Positions 1 to 9,470 are shown, counted from the first letter of the stretch. The stretch is 64,000 bases of DNA from Paenibacillus sp. FSL H7-0357 (GCF_000758525.1 NZ_CP009241.1:5952001-6016000); one strand, 5' to 3'. Translations and numbers: made by a program. The notes: a model not told the origin generated them from the sequence alone.

Positions 1-25
1 ACCACGGATACATCCTAATATTTAA

Positions 26-67
26 AAAGAGCATGACCTCGCCTCCTCCGGCGGTGCCATGCTCTTT
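26..67 (-). terminator. Rho-independent terminator of the CD3324-like gene
   Basis: A 10-bp inverted repeat (AAAGAGCATG / CATGCTCTTT) encloses a GC-rich loop. On the minus strand it is followed by a run of T, 14 bp after the stop of the gene at 82-363, as expected for an intrinsic terminator. Confidence 0.8.
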
Positions 68-81
68 GTTCAAAGTTCAGG

Positions 82-363
82 CTAGCGGTTTAGCGCCAGC
101 CGCATTTTTGAAATAATCTTGCGGATGCTTTCTTCGGATAAATGGTATCTCTTCTGCAGCTCGTTCACCGAGCAGCCGCTGCTGTGACTGCAGAATATCT
201 CCTCGTTCCGGCTGGCAATCTCCTGCCTGGATCCGCTGTTCTCGCCCCATCTTACCCGTTGCTCGGTTTTCTTGGGGATGTATAGCAATTCACCCTGGAT
301 GTATCCCTGAAGCTCTTCGAGCAGGCCCGGGGGGAGCACATCCTTCCCATTTACATAACTCAC
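82..363 (-). CDS. CD3324 family small helix-turn-helix protein
   Basis: A 93-residue soluble protein that resembles the CD3324 family of Bacillota, small proteins related to Mor-type transcription activators. The C-terminal half (SVNELQKRYHLSEESIRKII) reads as a helix-turn-helix: a short helix, a turn at HLS and a recognition helix with S-x-x-S-I-R-K-I. The N-terminal part has the family pattern of VLPPGLLEELQGYIQGELLYIP. The start is GTG at 363, with an AAGGAGG ribosome site 9 bp upstream. It is a single-gene unit with its own promoter (480-508) and terminator. A DNA-binding role follows from the fold only; no target is evident. Confidence 0.8.
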   Translation of the reverse strand: MSYVNGKDVLPPGLLEELQGYIQGELLYIPKKTEQRVRWGENSGSRQEIASRNEEIFCSHSSGCSVNELQKRYHLSEESIRKIISKMRLALNR

Positions 364-479
364 TTTTTACTTCCTCCTTCAACAGGTGTGTCCCTTTGTG
401 TCCGACGACTGCTTGTAATGAATTGATCACGTCACCTGCCTCCTTTCTTCAGCTCATATTTGGTAAATACCGTAAGTTC

Positions 480-508
480 ATTATATAAAAACCATTGGAT
501 AGCGTCTA
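480..508 (-). promoter_or_regulatory. SigA-type promoter of the CD3324-like gene
   Basis: On the minus strand a TAGACG -35 (4/6 matches) and a perfect TATAAT -10 are separated by 17 bp. It lies about 115 bp upstream of the GTG start at 363, leaving a moderately long untranslated leader. Confidence 0.55.
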
Positions 509-566
509 CCTTCGGTTTTTGATCACAACTTTATGTGAATTATTTATTTCTATGTTTTTTAAATAA

Positions 567-639
567 GGAGGCCTTTCGGCCTCCTCCGGTTATGCGGATT
601 TCCGTCTTAGACGGAAACCACCTCGTATACTGAAATCAT
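567..639 (-). pseudogene. Remnant of a BsrG/TxpA-like (holin-like) small toxin gene with its terminator
   Basis: An AGGAGG site lies 9 bp before an ATG at 639 that opens a 10-codon frame, MISVYEVVSV, ending in TAA at 607-609. The start of this peptide matches the beginning of the short membrane toxins annotated as putative holin-like toxins in Bacillales, whose N-termini read M-x-V-Y-E-A-L-S-L before a membrane helix. Here the helix is missing. A perfect GGAGGCC/GGCCTCC hairpin (567-584) with a weak T-rich tail follows, as a terminator would. I read it as a type I toxin gene shortened by an internal deletion. It could also be a short leader peptide. Confidence 0.45.
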
Positions 640-719
640 TTCAATCAGCCTCCTTCCAGAGTAATCTGCCCGGCCGGACACTTATTATTAAGCCATACCC
701 AGGGATAGGTTACAAGTTC

Positions 720-741
720 AAGAACAGTTATAACTGTTCTT
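720..741. promoter_or_regulatory. Perfect 22-bp palindrome, operator-like
   Basis: The core AGAACAGTTATAACTGTTCT (721-740) is its own reverse complement and extends one base on each side. There is no T run, so it is not a typical terminator. It lies between the toxin remnant and the chemoreceptor, about 35 bp upstream of the SigD-like promoter, a plausible place for a dimeric regulator. The spacing does not fit Bacillus LexA boxes. The 502-bp stretch 364-865 otherwise holds only the promoters and the remnant listed here. Confidence 0.4.
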
Positions 742-775
742 CACCAGATGGGAACTTATTTTTTTAAGAAAAATC

Positions 776-803
776 TAAAAAATAAGTCGATTAGTGTCGA
801 AAT
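776..803 (+). promoter_or_regulatory. Candidate SigD (motility sigma) promoter of the chemoreceptor gene
   Basis: TAAA at 776-779 and GTCGAAAT at 796-803 are separated by 16 bp. This fits the SigD consensus TAAA-N14-16-GCCGATAT with 6 of 8 matches in the -10 element. It ends 62 bp before the start of a methyl-accepting chemotaxis gene, a class often transcribed by SigD. The call rests on motif and context. Confidence 0.45.
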
Positions 804-865
804 ATAAAAGTAATTATCTATTAACTAATAGATATGGAAGTAATTAAAAGCAGGAGGAATATAAT

Positions 866-2884
866 ATGACAGCTAAAAGGCACATCCTCAAACAAGTATT
901 CGGCATCAAGAAACTCAGAACCGAACTAATGGCTTTTATCATTACCGCCATTGCAGTTCCTTCGCTTGTACTAGCTGTCAACTCTTCGGAAACTTCCAAA
1001 ACAGAGCTGCAGGGCAAAATGGAGGAAACTACAAAATCGAGCATTCATCTTCTCGATAAGACACTTGAGCAATTAATACAGCTGGAGAGCAGCAATGTGA
1101 ATCAGCTTGCCTATCAAATTACCGCAGCTGATCTGACTGCGAACTCTCCACGCGTACGGAATCAGATCAACAAATTCAAAGCGGAGCATCCTGAAATCGA
1201 TATCGTCGCTTTAGGCAACAGCGATGGCAAGTTTATGTTAGCGCCTGATTCTAAACCAAACGACTATGATCCCCGGGTCCGCGACTGGTATATTGACGCA
1301 CTGAAGACACCGGACCGCACATCCGTTATCAACCCGATTTTCTCCAAGGTTACAAACTCCTTCATCCTGCCGATCTCCAAAGCCTTCCAGGACGGCAAAG
1401 GGGTAGCTACAATCAGTTTGAGCATGAATGGGCTTATGGAACTGGCGCAGAATGTCAGCCTCGGTTCCAGCGGTTATGTATATATACTGGACAGCAGCAA
1501 TAAGGTTATCTACCATCCCACTCTGGAGGTAGGAAGCCCCGTTACAGGCGGGCTGCTGGATACGCTGAATACGGCCCCGGCAGGCAAAGTGTCCTACAAA
1601 GACAGTGCCACAGACCAGGCAATGGATGGCTTTTACATTACGAATGAACTTAGCGGCTTTAAGCTGGTTGGTGTGCTGCCCGAGAGCGAGTATGCAGAGG
1701 CCGTTTATCCTATTTTGTATAACTCAGCTATCGTTCTGCTGGTTGCGCTGCTTCTGGCCGCTGCAGTAACGTTCTTCATCATCCGCCGCATCACCAAGCC
1801 GCTTGAGCAGCTGAACCGTTCGGCAAAGCGCGTCAGCGAAGGCTATCTGGATGAAGTGGTCAACACCACACGTAAAGATGAAATCGGGCAGCTTGCGGGC
1901 AACTATAACGCCATGGTAGCATCGCTTCGAAAGATGGTGCAGGATGTGGCCGAAACCTCAGGCCAGCTCGCAGCTGCCAGTGAGCAGCTGACAGCCAGCA
2001 CCGGCGAGAACAGCAAGGCTGTGGAGTATGTCACCGGACTGGTGGAGGAATCCACCCGCGGTGTGGAAACCCAGGCCCATGCTTCCTCCGAGGTAGCCGT
2101 AACTATGGATGAAATGTCCGAAGCCATCCACAAAATTGCTTCCGCTTCCCAGGCCATTGTAAGTGCCGCAGTGCAGACTGAGCAGGTTGTTAACACCGGA
2201 AGCACCAGAGTGCAGCATGTCAGCGAGCAGATGAAGACGATCCGCCAGTCCGTTCAGCAGTCCGGCGGACTGATTTCCGAACTTAACGGGCTTAGCACAA
2301 AGGTAGCAGAAGCAAGTACAGCGATCTCCGCGATCGCGAAGCAGACCAATCTACTGTCGCTCAATGCAGCTATTGAAGCTGCCCGTGCCGGAGAACAGGG
2401 CAGAGGATTCGCCGTTGTTGCCGGTGAGGTGCGGAAGCTGTCCGAAGCCTCCCATGTCAGCGCGGGTCAAATTCAAGAGACCATTACCGAAATGGTCGGC
2501 CTGATCGCCAGCGCCTACGACGTAATGAAACATAAAGTGGCCGAAGACGTTGAGCAAGGCATGAATCTGGCACTGGAAGCAAGCGATGCCTTCATCCAGA
2601 TTGAGCAGTCCACCCGGCATGTGGGCGAACAAATTCATGAGATTTCGGCGATTACCGAGCAAATGTCTGCCAGCTCGGCTGAAGTGGCCGCCTCCGTACA
2701 GGAGATGGCTGCCATCTCGCGGGCGGCGCTGGATTCCTTCCAGAGCGTAACAGCTGCAACGGAGGAACAGCTTGCTTCCATGGAGGAGATTACGGCTTCC
2801 TCTGCAGCGTTGTCCGCTATGGCTTCCGATATGCAGCAGCAGGTGGAACGGTTCCATATCACGGATCAAAACGAGATGAAATAA
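866..2884 (+). CDS. Methyl-accepting chemotaxis protein, dCache type
   Basis: Transmembrane chemoreceptor of 672 residues that would signal to the CheA/CheW array. A membrane helix near residues 22-42 is followed by an extracellular dCache-like sensor (about 45-280, with DPRVRDWY typical of dCache_1), a second membrane helix (about 283-306), a HAMP domain to about 360 and a long cytoplasmic coiled coil. The conserved signalling tip reads QTNLLSLNAAIEAARAGEQG followed by RGFAVVAGEVRKLSE. Adaptation sites probably lie in the Glu/Gln-rich stretches on both sides. The start has AGGAGG 8 bp upstream. It is monocistronic, ending at a terminator shared with helD. The ligand cannot be told from sequence. 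Confidence 0.95.
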   Translation: MTAKRHILKQVFGIKKLRTELMAFIITAIAVPSLVLAVNSSETSKTELQGKMEETTKSSIHLLDKTLEQLIQLESSNVNQLAYQITAADLTANSPRVRNQINKFKAEHPEIDIVALGNSDGKFMLAPDSKPNDYDPRVRDWYIDALKTPDRTSVINPIFSKVTNSFILPISKAFQDGKGVATISLSMNGLMELAQNVSLGSSGYVYILDSSNKVIYHPTLEVGSPVTGGLLDTLNTAPAGKVSYKDSATDQAMDGFYITNELSGFKLVGVLPESEYAEAVYPILYNSAIVLLVALLLAAAVTFFIIRRITKPLEQLNRSAKRVSEGYLDEVVNTTRKDEIGQLAGNYNAMVASLRKMVQDVAETSGQLAAASEQLTASTGENSKAVEYVTGLVEESTRGVETQAHASSEVAVTMDEMSEAIHKIASASQAIVSAAVQTEQVVNTGSTRVQHVSEQMKTIRQSVQQSGGLISELNGLSTKVAEASTAISAIAKQTNLLSLNAAIEAARAGEQGRGFAVVAGEVRKLSEASHVSAGQIQETITEMVGLIASAYDVMKHKVAEDVEQGMNLALEASDAFIQIEQSTRHVGEQIHEISAITEQMSASSAEVAASVQEMAAISRAALDSFQSVTAATEEQLASMEEITASSAALSAMASDMQQQVERFHITDQNEMK

Positions 2885-2910
2885 GACGTTCTCACCCTAT
2901 AGAATATAAA

Positions 2911-2946
2911 AACGGACCGTCCTGTTTATGACAGGCGGCCCGCTTT
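2911..2946. terminator. Bidirectional terminator between the chemoreceptor gene and helD
   Basis: A 12-bp imperfect stem with T runs on both strands lies between two convergent genes. Pairing is slightly better on the minus strand, where a mismatch becomes a G-U pair. Confidence 0.75.
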
Positions 2947-2957
2947 TTATATTTGCA

Positions 2958-5153
2958 CTACTGCGAATCAGGCCAGCCGGAGACTGTCTCTTCTCCAAGC
3001 AGCTGTACATAAGGCGGCAGCTGCCCGTCATGCAGCAGCCACAGTTCATGCAGCGCACGGGTACAGCCGACATACATCAGCTTCGCGTCCCAGGCCGCTT
3101 CCCCGTAATGTCCGCTGTCCGCGTCTGCCAAGATGACGGCGTCGAACTCCAGCCCCTTGGACAGATACACAGGCAGCACAGACAACCCGCCCCGGTATTC
3201 AGTCATGCTGCCGTCAATCAGGTGAAGATCCTCAAACTGTCCGGCAAGCGCGTCGTACAGCTCAGCAGCTTCCCGCAGGCTGCGGGTTAAGACAGCCACT
3301 GTGCGGTATTCACGCCCGGAGAGTGCCCCCAGAGCCGTTCTGACGGCACTGAGGCGCTCACTCCCGGCTGCTGCCGCTGCCGGCTGACGATCGGCGTAAG
3401 AGATCAGCCGGACCGGGTTGCCGCTGCGGAAGACCGGAACGGCGAGCAGGGAGCTGCCAACACCGGAAGACAATATGCCGTTGGCAAATTCAATGATCTC
3501 CATGGTGGACCGGTAGCTGCGGGTCAGTGCATGATAGGCCGTATGTTCCGGTGCAAACAGCGTCTGCATTTCTTCCCAGGCATGTACACCCTTGTAGGCA
3601 TGTATCCCCTGTGACAAGTCGCCCAAAATGGTAAAGGAATGACCCTTCACGTACAAATCAAGCACTGCAATCTGGAAAGGCGAGAAATCCTGCGCCTCAT
3701 CAATAACGATATGGTCAAAGCGGTCCCCGCCTTCATTTCCGCTGAGCAGATAATGAATATAGAGCAGCGGCGGCAGATCCTCTTCGCGCAGGATGCCTTT
3801 TTTGAGCTCCTTGACCGTTTCCTTCAGCACGCCTTGCGGAATAATCTCCGGGGCTGCAGCCGGCCAATGCTCCGGAACCTTTGCCGCCCGGAAAATCTGC
3901 TTATAGATCATAAGCGGATCATATTTGGGCCACTTGCCGCTGTAGGTCTTCTCGCGTGCCGCCGCTTTTTTCTTGCGTTCCTTCAGCGCTGCCTGCGAAG
4001 GGCTCTTCTTGAGCTCCATCTCAATCCAGCGGTGAATTCTGGCCATCACACGCTCTTTGCGTTTGGCCGGCGGATAGGGGGCGTATTCCTCGTTATGCCA
4101 GCGCAGAATCATCGAACGCCGCAGTACCGCACCTTCCCAGGGAATGAAATCCCCCTCCGGCACCGCACCGGTCTCAAGCAGCTTGATCGTGGCTTCAATA
4201 ATCTCCATCAGCACCGTTGAACCCTTGAAGCGGCCCGGTGTTTCTTCAGTAATCTCCGGCATGCTGCCAGCCGTTTCGAACCAGCGGTTCATCGTTTCCG
4301 CTGTATCTTGCTCCGGCAGTGTGATACCCAGCACGTCCGCAGCCCAATCCGGGAAGGTACTCTGGGCAATGTTGCCCACGCCAAGCTCCGGCAGCACATC
4401 CGAAATATAATCCAGGAACATCCGGTTCGGGGCGAAAATAATCATTTTCTCCGCGGAGACCTGTTCCTTGTATTGATACAGCAGGAAAGCCAGGCGGTGC
4501 AGCGCAACTGTTGTTTTTCCACTTCCGGCCACACCTTGAATGATCAGCGCCGTATTCTTCGCGGCACGGATAATCTTGTCCTGCTCCTCCTGAATCGTCG
4601 AGACGATATCGCGGAGACGGTTGTCCTTATTCTCGCCCAGGCGGTATACGAGAAATTCATCGGATACGGCCGGGGCGTCGCTGTCGCGGTTGTAGGTATC
4701 CGCCACCCGCTCCAGGATTTGCTTGCGGATCACCACGTTGCGTTTTAAATATACCAGCCCCTCAATCAGCCCCTCCGGGGCTTCATAGGAGGCCGGCTCC
4801 GTTCCGCCTGTAAACGAATAGAACAGGCTTGCTACCGGTGCGCGCCAGTCAATGACTAGCGGACGGTCGCTTACCTGTTCTCGGTCTACGCCGATTTTGC
4901 CAATATATAGTGCCTTGCGTTCGTCCTCGTCATTGCCCTGAAAATCAAGCCGTCCGAAATAAGGCTCCTGCCTAAGCTTGGCAAGATCTTTGCGCCTCTG
5001 TTCTCTGGAATCCTCCAGCACTTGTTCCGTATACTCGCTTCCTGTGTACACCGGTATGCTGCGCAGTCTCTCCAGGACAGTGTCGATTTCTGTAAGCGCG
5101 CCGTTAAGCCTGTCTTCTTCCTCTTGATAGGCACTTTGAACGTCGTCTTCCAA
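2958..5153 (-). CDS. helD: HelD-like UvrD-family protein, RNA polymerase recycling factor
   Basis: A 731-residue superfamily 1 ATPase of the HelD type, which in B. subtilis binds RNA polymerase and frees stalled or post-termination enzyme from nucleic acid. An N-terminal coiled coil (about 1-70) is the arm that enters the secondary channel. The Walker A motif is GVAGSGKTT, the Walker B region is VIDEAQDFSPFQ, and the later helicase motifs GDLSQGIHAYKG and LTRSYRS are present. Length suits Bacillota HelD (about 770) and the protein lacks the full UvrD 2B domain. The start is TTG at 5153, with AGGAGG 9 bp upstream. An extended -10 (TGATATGAT, minus strand, 5231-5239) may be its promoter. It appears to be a single gene. 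Confidence 0.9.
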   Translation of the reverse strand: MEDDVQSAYQEEEDRLNGALTEIDTVLERLRSIPVYTGSEYTEQVLEDSREQRRKDLAKLRQEPYFGRLDFQGNDEDERKALYIGKIGVDREQVSDRPLVIDWRAPVASLFYSFTGGTEPASYEAPEGLIEGLVYLKRNVVIRKQILERVADTYNRDSDAPAVSDEFLVYRLGENKDNRLRDIVSTIQEEQDKIIRAAKNTALIIQGVAGSGKTTVALHRLAFLLYQYKEQVSAEKMIIFAPNRMFLDYISDVLPELGVGNIAQSTFPDWAADVLGITLPEQDTAETMNRWFETAGSMPEITEETPGRFKGSTVLMEIIEATIKLLETGAVPEGDFIPWEGAVLRRSMILRWHNEEYAPYPPAKRKERVMARIHRWIEMELKKSPSQAALKERKKKAAAREKTYSGKWPKYDPLMIYKQIFRAAKVPEHWPAAAPEIIPQGVLKETVKELKKGILREEDLPPLLYIHYLLSGNEGGDRFDHIVIDEAQDFSPFQIAVLDLYVKGHSFTILGDLSQGIHAYKGVHAWEEMQTLFAPEHTAYHALTRSYRSTMEIIEFANGILSSGVGSSLLAVPVFRSGNPVRLISYADRQPAAAAAGSERLSAVRTALGALSGREYRTVAVLTRSLREAAELYDALAGQFEDLHLIDGSMTEYRGGLSVLPVYLSKGLEFDAVILADADSGHYGEAAWDAKLMYVGCTRALHELWLLHDGQLPPYVQLLGEETVSGWPDSQ

Positions 5154-5312
5154 TTTCAGTTACCTCCTAAAAGTAATCTTAAAGATTGATCTCGTGCAAG
5201 ACTGGCTTCACTCACACAAAAAGGATACTCATCATATCACAACAGACCGGTGAAATCCACATATTTCAAATTCTAGTATACAGGCGAGTCTGGATAAGCT
5301 GCTCCGCCAGGT

Positions 5313-6614
5313 TCAACCCATTAAGGCATGCAATACAAAATTCGCCACAAAAAGTCCGGCGATGCCGTACAGCGCAGGCGGCACTTCCTTGCCCCGGCCC
5401 ATAGCGAGTTTAACGATGGGGTAAGTAATGAAGCCAAAAGCCATACCGTCGACAATGCTATAGGTGAATGGAATCATTACCATGATCAGAAAGGACGGAA
5501 ACAGCTCGGTCATATCGCTGAGATCCATCTCACGTACACTCTGCACCATAAGACCGCCGATTACAATCAGGATCGGTGCGATGGCGCTGTCCGGCACATA
5601 AGCCAGCAGCGGGATGAACAGGAAGGTTGCCCCGAACAACATGCCGGTAACCAGCGAGGTAAGTCCGGACTTTCCGCCGGCCGCGATGCCTGCAGTCGAC
5701 TCTGCGGCAGCGACTACCGGACTGCTGCCGAACAGGCCGGCCGCAATATTGGCGATGGACAACGCACGCAGGCTGCTCTTGAATCGCTCCGGGCGTCCTG
5801 CCATCAATGTCTGGGAAGAGATCAGCCCGATATTTTCAAACACAACAATCAACAGCAGCAGGAACACGGCAATCCAGAACACAAGGCTGATCCCCCGGCT
5901 CAAGTCCATTCCGGCAAATACATCACCATAGCCTGAAAACACATGGCCGGAATCCTCCTGGCCCGGGGCATGCGACGCACCTAACAGATAGGCAAGTCCT
6001 GTGCCCACAATCATGCTGATCAGCAGTCCCCCGCGTGTTCCGCGGATGAACAGCACCAGTGCCAGAACCAGGGTTACGCAAGAGGTTATCACGGCAGGGT
6101 CGCTGAAATGTCCGATCGCGACAAATGTCGTCCGGTGGGCGATGACGATTCCGCTTTTTTGCAGGCCAATGAAGGTCAGAAACAAGCCGATTCCGACAGT
6201 AATCGCATGCTGCAGATTATGAGGGATCGCGTCGCTGAGAATACGGTATAGCGAGGTGAACGCCACAATCGCAAACAGCACTCCGGTCACAACTACAACA
6301 GCAAGCGCTTCCCGCCAATCCAGCTTCATGGAATGCACCAGCGTATAGGTGAAAAAGGCGTTGATCCCCATTCCCGGAACGACGATAATTGGTGTCTTGC
6401 CGCCGAAGGCCATTAGCAGACAGCCGGTAATTGCCGTCAGCAGCGTAGCCACCATACCGGCCCGCAGCGGCATCCCCGCATCATGCAGAATAGCAGCGTT
6501 GACCATAACAATATATACAGAAGCAAAATACGATAGGATCCCTGCCGCCCATTCCTGTTTCCAGTTGTCGCCCGGCTCCAGACCTACGCTATTTCGCCAA
6601 AAATTCGATTTCAT
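5313..6614 (-). CDS. NCS2 family purine (adenine/guanine/hypoxanthine) permease, AzgA/PbuG type
   Basis: Integral membrane nucleobase:cation symporter of about 433 residues and 12-14 helices. Family features are an N-terminal NSVGLEPGDNWKQEWAAGI segment, the GMGINAFFTY motif and a later FGSSPVVAAAESTAGIAAGG motif, both characteristic of the AzgA/PbuG/PbuO subgroup and different from the UraA/xanthine branch. I place the start at ATG 6614 because GGAGG lies 7 bp upstream; an in-frame codon at 6650 lacks such a site. No purine riboswitch was found upstream. The exact purine cannot be decided from sequence. Confidence 0.9.
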   Translation of the reverse strand: MKSNFWRNSVGLEPGDNWKQEWAAGILSYFASVYIVMVNAAILHDAGMPLRAGMVATLLTAITGCLLMAFGGKTPIIVVPGMGINAFFTYTLVHSMKLDWREALAVVVVTGVLFAIVAFTSLYRILSDAIPHNLQHAITVGIGLFLTFIGLQKSGIVIAHRTTFVAIGHFSDPAVITSCVTLVLALVLFIRGTRGGLLISMIVGTGLAYLLGASHAPGQEDSGHVFSGYGDVFAGMDLSRGISLVFWIAVFLLLLIVVFENIGLISSQTLMAGRPERFKSSLRALSIANIAAGLFGSSPVVAAAESTAGIAAGGKSGLTSLVTGMLFGATFLFIPLLAYVPDSAIAPILIVIGGLMVQSVREMDLSDMTELFPSFLIMVMIPFTYSIVDGMAFGFITYPIVKLAMGRGKEVPPALYGIAGLFVANFVLHALMG

Positions 6615-6691
6615 GTAAATACCTCCACTGATGGTAAATTCCGCTGCCAATACAGCATTCCTGCGTTGTTTCCGGATTTTAAAATCACAAT

Positions 6692-6732
6692 AAAAGGGCG
6701 TAAGCAGCCGGATTCCGGCTGCACGCCCTTTT
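6692..6732. terminator. Terminator of the hisS-aspS-tcdA operon
   Basis: A long, nearly perfect hairpin (AAAAGGGCG...CGCCCTTTT with inner arms GCAGCCGG/CCGGCTGC) with T runs on both strands. It begins 40 bp downstream of the tcdA stop on the minus strand. Confidence 0.85.
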
Positions 6733-6772
6733 GTCCTTTGGTTAGTTCGAGCTGAGATAGGCCTGCTTTCGT

Positions 6773-7528
6773 TTATACGTTTACTCCGCCAGCCTTCAAA
6801 AGGTCCTGTACGGCTACACTCACCATAATGAGTCCAACTACCGGAGGCACAAACGAGTTGCTGGCAGGCGGCAGTTGAGCCTTACGTCTGTCCGGCGCAT
6901 CTTCAGGAACGATCTGCTCGGTCACATCCACACGCGGTTTCACCGGCTTCTCAGTGGAGAAGACAACCTTCACACCTTTTTTGATCCCATCCTTGCGCAG
7001 CTTCTGGCGGATCACACGGGCAATCGGGTCCATCTCCGTCTTGGAAATGTCAGCCACCTTAAAGCGTGTCGGGTCCATTTTGTTAGCTGCGCCCATGCTG
7101 GAAACCATCGGGATTCCCCGGCTCAGGCATTCTTTAATGAGATGGATCTTGTAAATAATCGTATCCGAAGCGTCGATGACGAAATCGGGCTTGTATTTGA
7201 AGAGCTCCTCATAGGTTTCTTCCGTGTAGAACATATTCAGGGCAATGGCTTCGCATTCCGGATTGATCAGCTTGACACGGTCCACCATCAAATCCGCTTT
7301 TTTCTGGCCGATGGTTGTCGTAAGCGCATGAATCTGGCGGTTGATATTGGTGATATCCACTGCGTCTTTATCAATCAGGATAATGCGGCCGATACCTGTA
7401 CGGGCCAGAGCCTCAACCGACATGGCCCCTACGCCGCCAATGCCGAGCACGGCCACTGTGCTGTTCTTCAAAATCTCCAGACCTTCCGGTCCGATGGCCA
7501 GCTCCGTACGCGAGAACTGATGCAGCAT
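6773..7528 (-). CDS. tcdA: tRNA threonylcarbamoyladenosine dehydratase
   Basis: A 251-residue E1-like enzyme (ThiF/MoeB/HesA superfamily) that uses ATP to cyclise t6A37 of ANN-decoding tRNAs to ct6A. The nucleotide-binding motif GIGGVGAMSVEALARTGIG lies near residues 30-50, followed by the ILIDKDAVDITNINRQ segment typical of E1 enzymes. Length matches the family; the B. subtilis counterpart is yrvM, also next to aspS. AAGGAGG lies 9 bp before the ATG. It is the last gene of the hisS-aspS-tcdA unit (65 bp after aspS), so it probably shares the T-box control, which would link tRNA modification to tRNA charging. Confidence 0.9.
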   Translation of the reverse strand: MLHQFSRTELAIGPEGLEILKNSTVAVLGIGGVGAMSVEALARTGIGRIILIDKDAVDITNINRQIHALTTTIGQKKADLMVDRVKLINPECEAIALNMFYTEETYEELFKYKPDFVIDASDTIIYKIHLIKECLSRGIPMVSSMGAANKMDPTRFKVADISKTEMDPIARVIRQKLRKDGIKKGVKVVFSTEKPVKPRVDVTEQIVPEDAPDRRKAQLPPASNSFVPPVVGLIMVSVAVQDLLKAGGVNV

Positions 7529-7593
7529 GATGTAGCGCCTCCTTCAAAAAGCCGGCGAAGCAGCGCTGCCGCTCCGCTTAGGCCTGGTTAGAT

Positions 7594-9372
7594 TTAGTTC
7601 TTTACCTTCTCAGGTTTCGGAGCCAGCTTGATGTGCAGCTGTTCCAATTGTATTGCATCTACCGGTGCCGGTGCATCCATCAGCAGGTCAGTCGCACTTG
7701 CCGTCTTAGGGAAGGCAATGGTTTCGCGCAGGTTGGTGCGGCCGGCAAGCAGCATTACGAGACGGTCGAAACCAAAGGCAATCCCGCCGTGCGGAGGTGT
7801 GCCGTATTCAAATGCATCCAGCAGGTAGCCGAATTTCTCGTAAGCAACCTCCGTTGAGAAGCCGAGTGCATCGAACATTTTTTCCTGTACCTCACGTTTG
7901 TAGATACGCTGGGAACCGCCGCCTACCTCGTAGCCGTTAAGCACGATATCGTAAGCCTGGGCACGGATAGCACCCGGATCAGTCTCAAAGAGGTGCAGGT
8001 CTTCATCCATCGGACGTGTGAACGGATGATGTTCTGCCACATAACGTTTCTGGTCTTCATCGTAGCTAAGCAGCGGGAATTCAGTAACCCATGCGAACTT
8101 GAACACATTGTCGTCAATCAGACCAAGCTGGCGTCCGATCTTCAGGCGAAGCGCACCCAGTACATCGGCTACCACTTTTTTGTTATCAGCAGAGAAGAGC
8201 AGCAAGTCGCCTTCTTCGGCACCGGTACGTTCCTTCACGGCAGCAATCTCTTCCTCGGTGAAGAACTTCACGATAGGCCCCTTGAATTCGCCATCCTTCA
8301 CTTGAATCCAGGCAAGTCCTTTAGCTCCGTAACGCGCGGCATAAGGTCCAAGATCGTCGATCTCTTTACGGGTCCAGGTACCGCAGCCTTTGGCGTTGAG
8401 GCATTTTACTTCTCCGCCCTTTTCGATCACAGAGGCGAATACTTTGACGCCGCTGCTGGCCACGATGTCATTCATTTCTACCAGCTCCAGGCCAAAACGC
8501 AGGTCCGGCTTATCTGAGCCGTATTTGCCGATGGCTTCGGCATAAGTCAAACGCTGGAACGGCAGGGCAATTTCGACGCCGATCGTTTCTTTAAGCAGGC
8601 GCTGCATCAGGGTCTCCATCATCGACAGCAGATCATCCTGCGGCATGAAGGAGGTCTCGATGTCGACCTGGGTGAATTCCGGCTGGCGGTCAGCGCGCAA
8701 ATCTTCATCACGGAAGCAGCGGGCAATTTGATAATAGCGCTCAATACCGCCGACCATCAGCAGCTGCTTGTAGATTTGCGGCGATTGCGGAAGTCCAAAG
8801 AACTCGCCTTCATGCACCCGGCTCGGTACCAAATAATCACGGGCGCCTTCAGGTGAACTTCTGGTCAGGATTGGTGTTTCGATATCAATAAAACCTTCGT
8901 TATCCAGGAAGTCGCGGAAGATCTTCGCCGATTTGGAACGAAGCAGCATCGTTTTGTACATCTCCGGACGACGCAGGTCGAGATAGCGGTATTTCATCCG
9001 CAAGGATTCATCCACTTCCACACCGTCTTCGATGAAGAACGGCGGCGTTTTCGCAGCATTGAGTACTTCAATATCCGTAATCTGCACTTCTATCTCTCCT
9101 GTAGGCAGGTTACGGTTAATGGTTTCTTCGTCTCGCTTAACCACTTTCCCCGTAACAGCGAGCACATACTCACTGCGCACTTTATCTGCAATTTGCAGCG
9201 CTTCGCCGGAATAGTCGGGATTGAAAACGACCTGTACGATTCCGCTGCGGTCGCGGAGATCAATAAAAAGTACGCCCCCAAGGTCGCGGCGGGTCTGCAC
9301 CCATCCGTTTAGAGTTACGGTCTGGCCGATATGCTCCGGCGTCAATTGTCCACAGTGATGGCTTCTAGTCAT
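7594..9372 (-). CDS. aspS: Aspartyl-tRNA synthetase
   Basis: A 592-residue class IIb aminoacyl-tRNA synthetase of the bacterial type. It has an N-terminal OB-fold anticodon-binding domain ([20 protein letters not shown]), motif 2 ([20 protein letters not shown]), a GAD insertion (about 290-420) and motif 3 ([15 protein letters not shown]). It charges tRNA-Asp; whether it also misacylates tRNA-Asn cannot be judged here. The ATG has AAGGGG 11 bp upstream. It lies 98 bp after hisS on the same strand with no terminator between, so it is cotranscribed from the T-box promoter. Confidence 0.97.
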   Translation of the reverse strand: MTRSHHCGQLTPEHIGQTVTLNGWVQTRRDLGGVLFIDLRDRSGIVQVVFNPDYSGEALQIADKVRSEYVLAVTGKVVKRDEETINRNLPTGEIEVQITDIEVLNAAKTPPFFIEDGVEVDESLRMKYRYLDLRRPEMYKTMLLRSKSAKIFRDFLDNEGFIDIETPILTRSSPEGARDYLVPSRVHEGEFFGLPQSPQIYKQLLMVGGIERYYQIARCFRDEDLRADRQPEFTQVDIETSFMPQDDLLSMMETLMQRLLKETIGVEIALPFQRLTYAEAIGKYGSDKPDLRFGLELVEMNDIVASSGVKVFASVIEKGGEVKCLNAKGCGTWTRKEIDDLGPYAARYGAKGLAWIQVKDGEFKGPIVKFFTEEEIAAVKERTGAEEGDLLLFSADNKKVVADVLGALRLKIGRQLGLIDDNVFKFAWVTEFPLLSYDEDQKRYVAEHHPFTRPMDEDLHLFETDPGAIRAQAYDIVLNGYEVGGGSQRIYKREVQEKMFDALGFSTEVAYEKFGYLLDAFEYGTPPHGGIAFGFDRLVMLLAGRTNLRETIAFPKTASATDLLMDAPAPVDAIQLEQLHIKLAPKPEKVKN

Positions 9373-9470
9373 AATATATTCTACCCCTTCATGGTTAAAA
9401 GTAACTGCGCTTATATGAATCAGTGAGTTTCTTCCTCTTGCAACAATACAATTACTTCATGCCAAGCTGT

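Noticed and set aside
720..741. LexA (SOS) operator
   Set aside because: Bacillus LexA boxes need GAAC and GTTC separated by four bases; here they are ten apart.
6615..6691. Purine riboswitch in front of the purine-type permease
   Set aside because: The leader is short and lacks the conserved purine aptamer core; no paired P1-P3 pattern is visible.
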